From Treponema bryantii (GTDB lineage Bacteria > Spirochaetota > Spirochaetia > Treponematales > Treponemataceae): DNA of 64,000 nt. Where the stretch lies: the NCBI RefSeq assembly GCF_036492245.1, contig NZ_AP025286.1, positions 1 to 64,000 on the forward strand, in the 5' to 3' direction. A model generated the notes under the pieces. That model was given only the letters and a program-made list of their open reading frames with translations, was not told the origin of the DNA and did no database searches. Every line of letters starts with the position of its first letter. Positions within the stretch are counted from its first letter, which is position 1. This document shows, in pieces, positions 1 through 8,754 of the stretch. The translations under genes were made by a program, and so were the position numbers.

Positions 1-61
1 TTAGTTTGAGAAAAATTATAAAATACTTGAAGAAATCTTCTAACTCTAGGATAATAAAAGA

Positions 62-1492
62 ATGTCAGAAAATAATTATAAAGAGGCTTGGGAGTACACG
101 ATGAAAGTACTCCATGATTTATATAAATCGCAAAATAAAGGAGATGAATTTAAACTCTGGTTCAATATGAACTACGTAGAAGACACTATTGATACTATCA
201 CTGTGTCTGTTGCATCTACATTCCTTCAGCAGTCAATGCAGAGAAAGGGAAATTTTGATATCGTTCTTAAAAAACTCAAGGAAATTACAGGTCAGGATGA
301 AATTAAACTGAACGTTGTTGTAATTAAAGAGGAAAATTCAGAAGCAAAAGAATCTAAAAAATCAGATACATCAGAATTAAATACTGCAGAAGAAAAATCA
401 GTTAAAGAAAATAAGCCTTCAGAATCAAATGAAACAAAAAAAACAGGCTTTAAAAAACATCAGCTGCTTGATGAAGAATATACTTTTGATACTTTTATTC
501 CAGGTGATAACAGTAGATTTGCATATAATGCTGCTATAGCTGTAGCCAATGAACCTGGAAGAAAATATAATCCGATTCTTTTTTATGGTGGATCAGGTCT
601 TGGAAAGACTCACCTTATGCAGGCAATCGGAAACTATATTAACAACAATAATACTGAAAAATTAAAGATCTGCTACGTATCTGCAGAAAGCTTTACAAAT
701 GAATTTATTCTTTCTCTTAAAGAAAAAACTGAAAAAGCTTTTAAGAATAAGTACAGAAATCTTGATGTTCTTTTACTTGATGATATTCACTTTCTTCAGG
801 GAAAGGAATCAACTCAGGAAGAATTGTATTTAACTTTTGATGCTCTTTCACAGAAAAAAGCTCAGATGGTTTTTACATGCGACCGTCCAATCCGTGAAAT
901 CAAAACTATGGCCGAAAGACTTGTAAGCCGTATTTCAAGCGGTATGTGTATTGATCTTCAGCCGCCTAACTATGAAACCCGTTATGCAATTCTTCAGAAA
1001 AAAATTGAACTTCAGAATAGAGTTCTTGAACCTGAAATTATAGATTTTATTGCAAGAAATGTAGAAACTAACGTTCGTGAGTTGGAATCTGCTCTTGATA
1101 AAGTTCTTGGTTATGAAGAACTGATTGGTAAAAAATTAAACATTGATATCGTAAAAAATCAGCTTCGCGATATTATCAGTTCTAATTCTACAGAAAATAT
1201 TTCGCTTGATATTATTCAGAAAGTTATTGCAGAAAACTATCAGATTTCTGTTGCAGATTTAAAGAGTAAAAAGCGTGATAAAAAATACGTAGTTCCTCGC
1301 CAGATTGCTATTTATATTGCCCGTGAACTTACTGAAATTGCTTATACTGAATTAGGCAATGAATTTGGCGGTAAAGATCATTCTACAATTATGACTGCAT
1401 ATAAAAAGATTGCTGAACAGATCAAAATTGATTCAACACTGGAATCTAAAATCCAACTTTATATAAGAGAAATTAAGGAGTATAAAAAGTAA
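62..1492 (+). CDS. dnaA: Chromosomal replication initiator DnaA
   Basis: DnaA binds its boxes at the origin, forms an ATP-dependent filament and opens the duplex. At 476 aa the length is normal. Visible parts are an N-terminal domain, an acidic/lysine-rich linker at about residues 90-130, Walker A GGSGLGKTH at 176-184, Walker B LLLDDIHF near 236, and the C-terminal box-binding signature KDHSTIMTAYKKI near 438-450. The start is the first ATG of the open frame, with only a weak ribosome site (AGGATAA). The dnaA boxes lie immediately downstream, before dnaN, the usual arrangement for an origin. Family assignment is certain. Confidence 0.98.
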   Translation: MSENNYKEAWEYTMKVLHDLYKSQNKGDEFKLWFNMNYVEDTIDTITVSVASTFLQQSMQRKGNFDIVLKKLKEITGQDEIKLNVVVIKEENSEAKESKKSDTSELNTAEEKSVKENKPSESNETKKTGFKKHQLLDEEYTFDTFIPGDNSRFAYNAAIAVANEPGRKYNPILFYGGSGLGKTHLMQAIGNYINNNNTEKLKICYVSAESFTNEFILSLKEKTEKAFKNKYRNLDVLLLDDIHFLQGKESTQEELYLTFDALSQKKAQMVFTCDRPIREIKTMAERLVSRISSGMCIDLQPPNYETRYAILQKKIELQNRVLEPEIIDFIARNVETNVRELESALDKVLGYEELIGKKLNIDIVKNQLRDIISSNSTENISLDIIQKVIAENYQISVADLKSKKRDKKYVVPRQIAIYIARELTEIAYTELGNEFGGKDHSTIMTAYKKIAEQIKIDSTLESKIQLYIREIKEYKK

Positions 1493-1722
1493 AAATTTGT
1501 TGATAAATTGCCGCTTTAAAGTGGATAAATTGACAAATATTAATTAAAATGTGGATATGTGGACAAAAAGTTAATTAAGTCATCCGATTTATTAACAATT
1601 TAAATCTTTGAAATATAAAGAATTAAATGTGTTTTCCACAGTATTCACAGCCCTTATTATTACTATTACTAAATTTAAAAAATTTAATAAATAATAAATA
1701 ATGTGTAAAAGGAGATAAAGAA
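1493..1722. other. oriC: Probable replication origin (oriC) between dnaA and dnaN
   Basis: This 230-bp AT-rich gap holds a cluster of near-consensus DnaA boxes (TTATNCACA). On the minus strand: 1498-1506 (TTATCAACA), 1520-1528 (TTATCCACT), 1550-1558 (ATATCCACA) and 1558-1566 (TTGTCCACA). On the plus strand, tandem: 1632-1640 (TTTTCCACA) and 1641-1649 (GTATTCACA). The tandem pair is followed by a short G+C block (1650-1653), then six TTA/CTA triplets at 1654-1671 and an A/T-only run. This order (box, GC block, DnaA-trios, AT-rich) matches the basal unwinding module described for Bacillus subtilis. The function is inferred. Confidence 0.85.
1654..1671 (+). promoter_or_regulatory. Candidate DnaA-trio unwinding element
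   Basis: Six consecutive triplets TTA TTA TTA CTA TTA CTA follow directly after two tandem DnaA boxes and a GCCC block. On the complementary strand they read 3'-AAT/GAT-5', which fits the DnaA-trio consensus 3'-(G/A)A(T/A)-5'. Position and polarity are as expected for strand opening towards dnaN. Confidence 0.6.
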
Positions 1723-2844
1723 ATGAAATTCACATTCGACAGAGACGCAATGATTAAAGAAATTTCAATTGCACAGGAAATTATTACAAATAAAAGTCCT
1801 GTTTCTATTCTTTCTAATATTTTAATCATAGCAGAAAATAATTCACTTACAATTAAAGCAACTGATTCAACAGTAAAGTTTACAACTGTAATTCCTGTTG
1901 ATATTCAGGAAGAAGGCCGCACAACAATTTTCTGCGACAAGTTTATGAGTATTCTTTCTTCTTTACCTTCTGGCGAAATTGAATTCATTCAGGAAGATAT
2001 TGGAGTTACAATTAAACCAATTTCTAAAAAAGTTAAATTCCAGCTTAAGAGTCAGGCAAGCGATAAGTTCCCTGAGTCTGGTACAAGCGACAATGTTCCA
2101 TTCTTTGAACTTCCTGCAAAGGATTTCAAAGAGATGATTAAGGAAACAATCTTTGCTGTTTCTGATGACCGCAACCGTTATTTCATGACTGGTGTTTACT
2201 TCATCAAAAATGGTGAGACACTTACAATGGTTGCAACTGATGGTCGTCGTCTTTCTTGTGATAACAAAACAGGCTTCAGTATTCCTGATTTTCAGCCGGC
2301 AATTATTCCTACAAAAATTCTTTCTTGTATTTTGAAGAATGCTCCGGATGAAGGAAACATTCAGGTTGCTGTAGTTGATAAATCTATCTTTGTAAAATTT
2401 GGAAATCTTGAATTCTCTTCTGTACTTATCGAAGGTCAGTTCCCTAACTACCAAAAGGTAATTCCAGAAAATCTTACAATGTCATTCATGGTTAATAAGG
2501 CTGATCTCGATGCAGCTCTTAAACGTACAACAATCATGGTTGATAAAAAAGTAAGCAGAATTATTTTCAAGATTTCTTCTGGTGTACTTAAGCTGATTTC
2601 TCCAGAGTCAGATATTGGTACTGCAGATGAAGAGATTCCTTGCCGCTATGATGGCCAGGATATTTCTATGGCATTGAACTTTACTTATGTAACAGAACCG
2701 CTCAAAGTTATTGATTCAGAAAATGTTGTTTTTGATTTCAATATCAATGACGTTGACGGCGATGCAAATATTACTAAGGCTGTAATTATGCGCAGCGAAA
2801 CTGGCGGAGATTACATCCACGTAATCATGCCGATGAATTACTAG
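1723..2844 (+). CDS. dnaN: DNA polymerase III beta sliding clamp
   Basis: This is the ring-shaped processivity clamp that tethers the replicative polymerase to DNA. At 373 aa it has the family's normal length with three repeated clamp domains. Recognisable stretches are the N-terminal SILSNILI block, the central ATDGRRLS segment near residue 173, and the C-terminal end YIHVIMPMNY typical of clamps. The start has a good ribosome site (AGGAGAT, 1710-1716). The next gene, recF, begins one base after the stop, so the two are co-transcribed. Confidence 0.97.
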   Translation: MKFTFDRDAMIKEISIAQEIITNKSPVSILSNILIIAENNSLTIKATDSTVKFTTVIPVDIQEEGRTTIFCDKFMSILSSLPSGEIEFIQEDIGVTIKPISKKVKFQLKSQASDKFPESGTSDNVPFFELPAKDFKEMIKETIFAVSDDRNRYFMTGVYFIKNGETLTMVATDGRRLSCDNKTGFSIPDFQPAIIPTKILSCILKNAPDEGNIQVAVVDKSIFVKFGNLEFSSVLIEGQFPNYQKVIPENLTMSFMVNKADLDAALKRTTIMVDKKVSRIIFKISSGVLKLISPESDIGTADEEIPCRYDGQDISMALNFTYVTEPLKVIDSENVVFDFNINDVDGDANITKAVIMRSETGGDYIHVIMPMNY

Positions 2845-2845
2845 G

Positions 2846-3946
2846 ATGCCGTTTCTTTATCAAACATTTTATAATTTCCGAAATCTTAAAAATGATAAAA
2901 TAGACCTTTCGAACAGAGAGGTCTATTTTGTCGGTGAAAACGGGCAGGGCAAGAGTAATATTCTGGAGTCGCTTTATTATGCGTCTTACGGAATTTCTTT
3001 TCGAACTCACGTTGATTCACAGATTGTAAAAAAAGGTGAAAAAGATTTCAGCGTTAATTCAATGTTCAAAAAAGATGAAGGAGATATTCAGCGTGTCTCT
3101 GTAATTTTTGAGAACAACAAAAAACGAATAGAAAAAAACGGAAAAAAAATTCAGGACAGAAAAGAACTTATCAATACAATTCCATGCATTCTTTTTTGCC
3201 ATGATGATTTGAGGTTTGCAACTGGCGAACCAGAAGCCCGCAGATTTTTTATTGATCAGTCACTTACACTTTATGATTCAACTTACATTGATGATTTACG
3301 AAATTACAAAAAAGTTTTAAAGAGCCGAAATTTAATTTTAAAAAATCATCAGTATGATGTGCTTGATGTTTTGGACAGTCAGCTCGTTCAGTACGGACTT
3401 GTGATTCAGGAAAAACGTAAAAAGGCAATTTTTCTTTTTAATCAGATTTTTGGAAAAGTCTTTGAAGAGATAACAGGCATTGAGGGGCTCTCAATAAATT
3501 ATCATCCGTCATGGAAAGAGCTTGATGCAGAAGGCCAGAAAATTTTTCCTGCTTCTCAGGATATTTTAAATTTGCTTTTAACTAACCGTGAGCGAGATAA
3601 GAATCTTGAAACAACACTTTCCGGCCCGCACCGCGACCGCATTGATTTTGTAAAAGATCATCATCTTTTTATACCGACTGCATCAACAGGACAGTGTCGT
3701 TTAATTTCACTTTTATTGAGAGTTGCACAATCAATTTATTATACCCGCGCGACCGGCCTTCGGCCGGTACTCTTAATGGACGACGTTCTCCTGGAACTCG
3801 ATCCTGACAAAAGAGCAAAACTAACAGCAATGCTTCCCGATTATGATCAGCTCTTCTGTACATTTTTACCGGGCGAACCTTATGAACGGTATATGCATGA
3901 CACAACTAAAGTGTATAAAATAAGACAAGGTGAATGGTATGAATAA
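2846..3946 (+). CDS. recF: DNA replication/repair ATPase RecF
   Basis: RecF is an SMC-like ATPase that loads RecA at gaps. Visible are Walker A GENGQGKSN at residues 30-38, the signature LSGPHRDRI near 252-260, and Walker B VLLMDDVLLELD near 310-321. At 366 aa the length is normal. The start ATG lies 1 bp after the dnaN stop, so translation is probably coupled. A short GC-rich palindrome (ACCGGCC-TTC-GGCCGGT, about 3751-3767) sits inside the coding region. The 3' end overlaps the next gene by 8 bp. Confidence 0.97.
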   Translation: MPFLYQTFYNFRNLKNDKIDLSNREVYFVGENGQGKSNILESLYYASYGISFRTHVDSQIVKKGEKDFSVNSMFKKDEGDIQRVSVIFENNKKRIEKNGKKIQDRKELINTIPCILFCHDDLRFATGEPEARRFFIDQSLTLYDSTYIDDLRNYKKVLKSRNLILKNHQYDVLDVLDSQLVQYGLVIQEKRKKAIFLFNQIFGKVFEEITGIEGLSINYHPSWKELDAEGQKIFPASQDILNLLLTNRERDKNLETTLSGPHRDRIDFVKDHHLFIPTASTGQCRLISLLLRVAQSIYYTRATGLRPVLLMDDVLLELDPDKRAKLTAMLPDYDQLFCTFLPGEPYERYMHDTTKVYKIRQGEWYE

Positions 3947-4487
3947 TATAATAATTTCCGCCGCCGACATGATGCTGCAGGCTGCAAATATTGGAACCTC
4001 CGAGGCCAACGAAATTTGCAGTGTCTGGAAAAAAGTTGTGTCCGGTATTCATTCAAGTAAATACGAATCTGAAGTTAGCGAAAGACGTATGCCAATTGGA
4101 GAACGCCTTGCTGGAAATACACGTGTCATCGATTTGAAGAACGGTGTTCTTTTAGTTGAAACAGATCATCCAGGCTGGATTCAATATCTGAAGATGTATC
4201 AGAAATTTATTATCAATGGGCTTAAGATGAATCTGCCGAAACTTAAAATCAGTTCACTGGCTTTTCGTGTGTCTGGTGAGAAGGTTAGTCTCAGCGAGAG
4301 TTATGAAAATCAGCTTGCTAAAGAAAGAAAAGAAATGGCTGCCAAATTAGAAAAGCAGGAAAAGGAATTGAAAAAATACGATAAAGGCAGTGAAAATACC
4401 GAAAAAAGGGAAAATAAACTGCCTCCAGAGCTTCTAGCTAAATTTGACAGTATACGGAATAGCATGCTTGACCTATCGCAAGAATAA
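3939..4487 (+). CDS. DUF721 (DciA-like) protein
   Basis: The DUF721 region covers roughly residues 15-105, with the characteristic VWKKVVSGI start, a VLLVETDHPGW strand and a final LAFRV. After it comes a long charged Lys/Glu coiled-coil tail (about 115-165). DUF721 includes DciA, the helicase loader of bacteria lacking DnaC/DnaI, and the position in the dnaA-dnaN-recF cluster fits that role. That function is inferred. A GTG nine bases upstream (3930) is possible, but AAGGTG at 3927-3932 is well spaced for the ATG at 3939. The gene overlaps recF. Confidence 0.85.
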   Translation: MNNIIISAADMMLQAANIGTSEANEICSVWKKVVSGIHSSKYESEVSERRMPIGERLAGNTRVIDLKNGVLLVETDHPGWIQYLKMYQKFIINGLKMNLPKLKISSLAFRVSGEKVSLSESYENQLAKERKEMAAKLEKQEKELKKYDKGSENTEKRENKLPPELLAKFDSIRNSMLDLSQE

Positions 4488-4560
4488 ATGATATATTTTA
4501 TTACTATTTTTGAATTCTTTTTTTAGAAATTTAAATTATTATATATAAGGAGTACGTTCC

Positions 4561-4716
4561 ATGAAAAGAACATATCAACCAAGTAAAGTAAAGCGCAACA
4601 GAAAATTTGGATTCAGAGCTCGTATGGCAACAAAGGGCGGACGCAAGGTACTTGCTAGAAGACGTGCTAAGGGTCGCGCAAAGCTCTCAGTTTCTGACGA
4701 AAAGAAGAAGTACTAA
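4561..4716 (+). CDS. rpmH: 50S ribosomal protein L34
   Basis: This 51-residue gene is shorter than most ORF cut-offs. It starts [12 protein letters not shown] and contains the L34 core [15 protein letters not shown], with a short C-terminal extension ending EKKKY. It has a strong ribosome site, AAGGAG, at 4547-4552. The order rpmH-rnpA-yidD-yidC-jag is widely conserved. The 73-bp gap upstream is very AT-rich and probably carries the promoter (candidate TTGAAT at 4510-4515), but no -10 can be assigned with confidence. Confidence 0.97.
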   Translation: MKRTYQPSKVKRNRKFGFRARMATKGGRKVLARRRAKGRAKLSVSDEKKKY

Positions 4717-4727
4717 TTTTTTAAGGG

Positions 4728-5090
4728 ATGGAAACAGACTTGATAAAAACGGGATTTTTTAAACGTGAAGAGCGGATAAAGAATCCCGCTGATTTTAAAA
4801 AGCTGTTTAAAGACGGAAAAAAGATAAGTATTCCGGGTGCTAAGCTTTTCTATTTAGAAAACAATCTTGGAATGAATCGTGTCGGTTTTCCTTTGATGCG
4901 CGGCTACGGTAACGCGGTCGAAAGGAACTTATCAAAAAGGTACAGCCGTGAAGTCTATCGATTACTAAAATCACATCTGAACACCGGATATGATATGCTA
5001 TTCTTAATATATCCCGGAAATGATTCGTTCCACTCGCGATGTGATCAAATTCGTTTATTGTGTCAAAAGGCAGGATTAATTCAGGAATAA
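4728..5090 (+). CDS. rnpA: Ribonuclease P protein component
   Basis: This is the small basic protein subunit that helps RNase P RNA remove 5' leaders from pre-tRNA. At 120 aa it carries the family RNR motif [11 protein letters not shown] at about residues 63-73 and the conserved N-terminal basic segment. The GGGA before the ATG at 4728 is only one base away. A TTG 12 bases further on (4740) is better spaced, so the start may be there. It is followed by yidD after 4 bp. No RNase P RNA gene is visible in this window. Confidence 0.95.
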   Translation: METDLIKTGFFKREERIKNPADFKKLFKDGKKISIPGAKLFYLENNLGMNRVGFPLMRGYGNAVERNLSKRYSREVYRLLKSHLNTGYDMLFLIYPGNDSFHSRCDQIRLLCQKAGLIQE

Positions 5091-5094
5091 GGCT

Positions 5095-5352
5095 ATGTTG
5101 AAAAAACTGGCCGTCATTTTAGGCGGAGCCATAAGTAAATTTTTCACAAAACTTTTCTGTTTTTTAATTCGTGCTTATCAAATTTGTATTTCGCCATTGC
5201 TTGGGAAAAACTGCAGATTTACTCCCACTTGTTCTGCATATGCTCTTGAAGCAATAAAAAAATACGGTCCGGGTAAGGGCCTTTTTCTCTCGATTAAACG
5301 AGTTCTCAAATGCAATCCATTTCACGAAGGCGGTTACGATCCTGTGCCTTAA
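5095..5352 (+). CDS. yidD: Membrane protein insertion efficiency factor YidD
   Basis: An 85-residue YidD protein with the invariant [19 protein letters not shown] core (residues 39-57) and the [14 protein letters not shown] end. Known members have an amphipathic N-terminal helix that attaches to the inner membrane near YidC and help insertion of membrane proteins. The gene lies between rnpA (4-bp gap) and yidC (21-bp gap), its usual place. The start is the ATG after an AGGAATAAGG ribosome site at the end of rnpA. Confidence 0.96.
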   Translation: MLKKLAVILGGAISKFFTKLFCFLIRAYQICISPLLGKNCRFTPTCSAYALEAIKKYGPGKGLFLSIKRVLKCNPFHEGGYDPVP

Positions 5353-5373
5353 ACTTAAGAGGAATGCAAAAAA

Positions 5374-7191
5374 ATGGATAAAAACACTATATGGGCAATT
5401 GTTCTTTCAACACTTGTTATTATTGCTTCTTATCTGATTTTGCCTAAATTTTTCCCTGGCCTTAATATGATGGGCTTAGGAAACCAGGCAAATGCTCAGA
5501 TACAGACAGAAGAAACTGCGGAGCCTCAGGAGTTTTCTCTTGAGTCAACAGAACTCAGCGAATTAGCAGAAAGCGAAAATGATTTCTCTGATGATGCTGA
5601 AGCAGAAGAAGTTCTTGTTGAACAGAAATATACTATCAGAACAGATAAAGTAGAAGCTGTTTTCACTAATAAGGGTGGAGACATCATCAGTTATAAACTT
5701 CTTGATCATAAAGATATGGATACTGATGATTTTGTACAGCTTTCTGATAACATCAACAGCAAGAACAGAACATGTGCAATTGCATTTGGAAAGGCTGATT
5801 CAAAAATTATTGATGACATTTTCAATGCAGAAACAGATGGTAATAAAATCACTTTTACAAAGACACTTAATGTAAACGGCAAGAAAACAACTATGCGTAA
5901 GGTTTATACCTTTATGGATGGTGAATATGTTTTCAAGCTTGATGTTCTTATTCATACAGCTGATTCTACTGGAATTGATCTTGGAGGAACTGCTTACACA
6001 ATCAGAACTTCTCCACAGATTGGTCCACACTTTAATCCAAAACAGAATCGTTATGAACGCCGTGAATTTATTTCATATAACGGAAATAAATATAAGAAGA
6101 TTATGCTTAGCAACGGTCAGTTCAAAGAATACGATAAAGATATGATCTGGAGCGGTATTGCAGGAAAATACTTCATTGAACTTATGATTCCTAATGCTCC
6201 GGAAACAGTAAAAACTAACTGGTATTCTTCTAATGTAGAAATTAATAATTATGCTAATGCTCAGGCATTTATTGAGCGTTCATCATTCAGTGGTTCAGAT
6301 ATTTCTGATACTTACTATATGTACTTTGGTCCTCGTAATGACAAGGATCTTAAGCGCTATAATATTGCAGAAAATAACGGCTGGAACATTGGTGGTAAAA
6401 AGATCAGCCAGGCATTGCAGACAAGCGGCTGGCTCAACTGGCTCGAAAAGATTCTTAAGGTAGTTCTTGAGATGTTGAATAAGCTTTTCCATAACTGGGG
6501 TGTTTCAATCATCATAATGACACTTATCCTTAAGGTAATTATGTTCCCGCTTTCTAAGAAGCAGTCTTTGGGTACTCTTAAGATGCAGGATCTTCAGCCT
6601 AAACTTAAGGCTCTCCAGGATAAATATAAGAACGATCAGCAGAAACTTCAGCAGGAAACTTCAAAGCTTTATCAGCAGGCAGGATATAATCCTGCAAGCG
6701 GATGTCTCCCAATGGTTTTCCAGTTCCTGATTCTTTTTGCTATGTATAACCTCTTTAACAACTACTTCGAATTCCGTGGTGCTATGTTTATTCCAGGCTG
6801 GATTCCAGACCTTTCTACAGGTGATGTTGTAAAGACTTTTAACTTCAATATTCCGTTAATTGGTAACCAATTACGTCTTTTACCTGTAATCTATGTGGCT
6901 ACTCAGTTGTTATCTGGTAAGATAACTCAGAATGGTCAAACAGCAGCTCCAGGTCAGAGTCAGGCTACAATGAAGTTCATGATGTACGGTATGCCGTTAA
7001 TGTTCTTCTTCCTGTTCTACAATGCTCCATCTGGATTGCTTCTTTACTGGCTTACCAGTAATGTTCTTCAGATTTTCCAGCAGCTTATCATCAATAAGAT
7101 GATGAAGGAAAAAAGAGCAGAAAAAGATGCAGGCTTTAAGGCAAAAGAGCAGAAAGTTCTTCCACCAAAAGCTAAAGGAAAGAAAAAATAA
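5374..7191 (+). CDS. yidC: Membrane protein insertase YidC
   Basis: YidC inserts and folds inner-membrane proteins with or without SecYEG. This 605-aa protein has the Gram-negative-type layout. An N-terminal anchor (residues 5-25) is followed by an acidic linker (about 45-75) and a large periplasmic domain to about 345. The conserved five-helix insertase core follows (IIIMTLILKVIMFPLSKKQ near 375-395 onward), and the tail is Lys-rich. The ribosome site AGAGGAATG precedes the ATG. A small hairpin GGCCGC-TAC-GCGGTC at 7196-7210 separates it from jag. Confidence 0.97.
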   Translation: MDKNTIWAIVLSTLVIIASYLILPKFFPGLNMMGLGNQANAQIQTEETAEPQEFSLESTELSELAESENDFSDDAEAEEVLVEQKYTIRTDKVEAVFTNKGGDIISYKLLDHKDMDTDDFVQLSDNINSKNRTCAIAFGKADSKIIDDIFNAETDGNKITFTKTLNVNGKKTTMRKVYTFMDGEYVFKLDVLIHTADSTGIDLGGTAYTIRTSPQIGPHFNPKQNRYERREFISYNGNKYKKIMLSNGQFKEYDKDMIWSGIAGKYFIELMIPNAPETVKTNWYSSNVEINNYANAQAFIERSSFSGSDISDTYYMYFGPRNDKDLKRYNIAENNGWNIGGKKISQALQTSGWLNWLEKILKVVLEMLNKLFHNWGVSIIIMTLILKVIMFPLSKKQSLGTLKMQDLQPKLKALQDKYKNDQQKLQQETSKLYQQAGYNPASGCLPMVFQFLILFAMYNLFNNYFEFRGAMFIPGWIPDLSTGDVVKTFNFNIPLIGNQLRLLPVIYVATQLLSGKITQNGQTAAPGQSQATMKFMMYGMPLMFFFLFYNAPSGLLLYWLTSNVLQIFQQLIINKMMKEKRAEKDAGFKAKEQKVLPPKAKGKKK

Positions 7192-7229
7192 TAATGGCCG
7201 CTACGCGGTCAATCTAGGAGATAAATAAA

Positions 7230-7931
7230 ATGACTTACGAGTTTGAAGGAAAAACTGAAAAAGAAGCTATCGAAATGGCAGTAAATGAGCTTGGTCTTGA
7301 AAGAGATCAGTTCGATGTAGAAATTCTTGAAACACAGAAAAACTCAATTTTTAAAAAAGGTTATGTAAAAATCAGAGTTCATACTCTTGATGATAATGAT
7401 AATGGTTCAAACTGGGGAAATGAAGCTTCAGAAGAAAAGCATTCACGCCTTGTTGCAGATCCACTTCCACAGGGAGAATTTGAGCAGAAACTCATTGAAT
7501 TCATCAAAACTGTTGTTGAAAAAATGGGTTATGATGTGAAAGTTGAGGTTTCTTATCGTGAAGAAAAGAAGCTTGGAATTCGTCTTGATTCATCTTACTC
7601 TTCAATCCTTATTGGACGCAAGGGAAAGAACCTCGATGCTCTTCAGCTTCTTGCAAACATCTACGCTGGCCGTCTTGGTCACGAAGAAGTTCGCGTAATT
7701 CTTGATACAGAAAACTACAGAATCCGTCGTGAGGAAACACTTGTTCGCCTCGCATATACTACAGCAGATAAAGTTCGTCAGTCACACAATTCTATTCTGC
7801 TTGAACCAATGAATCCGTTTGAGAGACGTCTTATTCACACAACTTTGAATGACATTCCTGATGTTGAAACAAAGAGTGAAGGAGAGGGCGTATTCAAACA
7901 GGTTCGCGTTCTTTACAAAGGAATTCGTTAA
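7230..7931 (+). CDS. jag: RNA-binding protein Jag (Jag_N, KH, R3H)
   Basis: Three domains are visible in 233 aa: the Jag_N region (EFEGKTEKEAIEMA, residues 4-55), a KH domain with the GRKGKNLDALQ loop (about 130-141), and a C-terminal R3H domain (about 165-233) with its conserved RR..H pattern. Jag/KhpB binds RNA and in some bacteria affects cell elongation. It is next to yidC as in most genomes. The ribosome site CTAGGAG is well placed. The stop codon overlaps the next start by one base. Confidence 0.95.
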   Translation: MTYEFEGKTEKEAIEMAVNELGLERDQFDVEILETQKNSIFKKGYVKIRVHTLDDNDNGSNWGNEASEEKHSRLVADPLPQGEFEQKLIEFIKTVVEKMGYDVKVEVSYREEKKLGIRLDSSYSSILIGRKGKNLDALQLLANIYAGRLGHEEVRVILDTENYRIRREETLVRLAYTTADKVRQSHNSILLEPMNPFERRLIHTTLNDIPDVETKSEGEGVFKQVRVLYKGIR

Positions 7932-8743
7932 TGGGATTTAATTTGATTAAAAAGATGGGCCTGATGCTTTTAGCAGGTGCAGTTTTCACCGGTACAGTAT
8001 TTGCCGATGAAAACGCCAAAGTAAAAGGAATGGTCAGTGCACAGCTTTATGAGCAGCTGGTTAAAGAAGGCAGCATTGCAGATTATCGTTACGATGGTTT
8101 AGAAGAATTTAAGCTTCTTCCTAAATCTGTTTATAGTGAAGGTTTATTCAGAACGATGATCAAAAAAGAGCCTGGAAATTTTCCATACACTTACGAAGGT
8201 CTTCATCTTATTAAAAAAGCAGACCTTCTTAAGCAGGGAAATTCAGGCAAAACATCAATAACTATTGATGATATTTCTAAAGTAGTTCGTTCACTTTCTA
8301 CAATGGAAGGATTGAAATATTATTCAACTACAAGAAATAAAGAAATGGTTCTGTTCAAAAAATGCTATATGATTGCAGGAGCTGATGATAAAACTAAAGT
8401 TCCTGATCAGAATACAGGTAATGCAGATGGCCAGATTTCTTATTGTCTTCAGGATGACAGCAGTTTTGGTGTAAACACTTACAGACTTACTTATCATCAG
8501 AATGAAGATTCTTTGTGGTGTAATTTTACAATTCTTGACAAAATGGGAATTGGACCATTTAGACCAATCCATCCGGGAAAAATGATTATCAATATTCTGG
8601 TAATAGATTGTGGTGACGATATACTTTTATATCTGTGTACCGATACAGACAGTCTGAAATTACCTGGCATTAAGGGACAGATTACAAAGTCCATGCTTGC
8701 CAGAATGAATGCTGTTTATGAATGGTTTAAAACTCAATTCTAA
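7931..8743 (+). CDS. Exported protein of unknown function
   Basis: A 270-aa protein with an N-terminal signal peptide (residues 1-25, cleavage likely after VFA). The rest is soluble, with no motif that I recognise. Its start overlaps the jag stop (TAATG), so it is probably translationally coupled to jag, and it runs into the fusion PPIase 11 bp later. The context suggests a periplasmic role near membrane-protein biogenesis, but this is only inference. It may belong to a Treponema-restricted family. Confidence 0.8.
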   Translation: MGFNLIKKMGLMLLAGAVFTGTVFADENAKVKGMVSAQLYEQLVKEGSIADYRYDGLEEFKLLPKSVYSEGLFRTMIKKEPGNFPYTYEGLHLIKKADLLKQGNSGKTSITIDDISKVVRSLSTMEGLKYYSTTRNKEMVLFKKCYMIAGADDKTKVPDQNTGNADGQISYCLQDDSSFGVNTYRLTYHQNEDSLWCNFTILDKMGIGPFRPIHPGKMIINILVIDCGDDILLYLCTDTDSLKLPGIKGQITKSMLARMNAVYEWFKTQF

Positions 8744-8754
8744 GAGGTAATAAA

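Noticed and set aside
3751-3767. GC palindrome ACCGGCC-TTC-GGCCGGT inside recF as an insertion element
   Set aside because: Only 17 bp, in a conserved part of RecF (RATGLRPVLLMDD); ordinary codons explain it.
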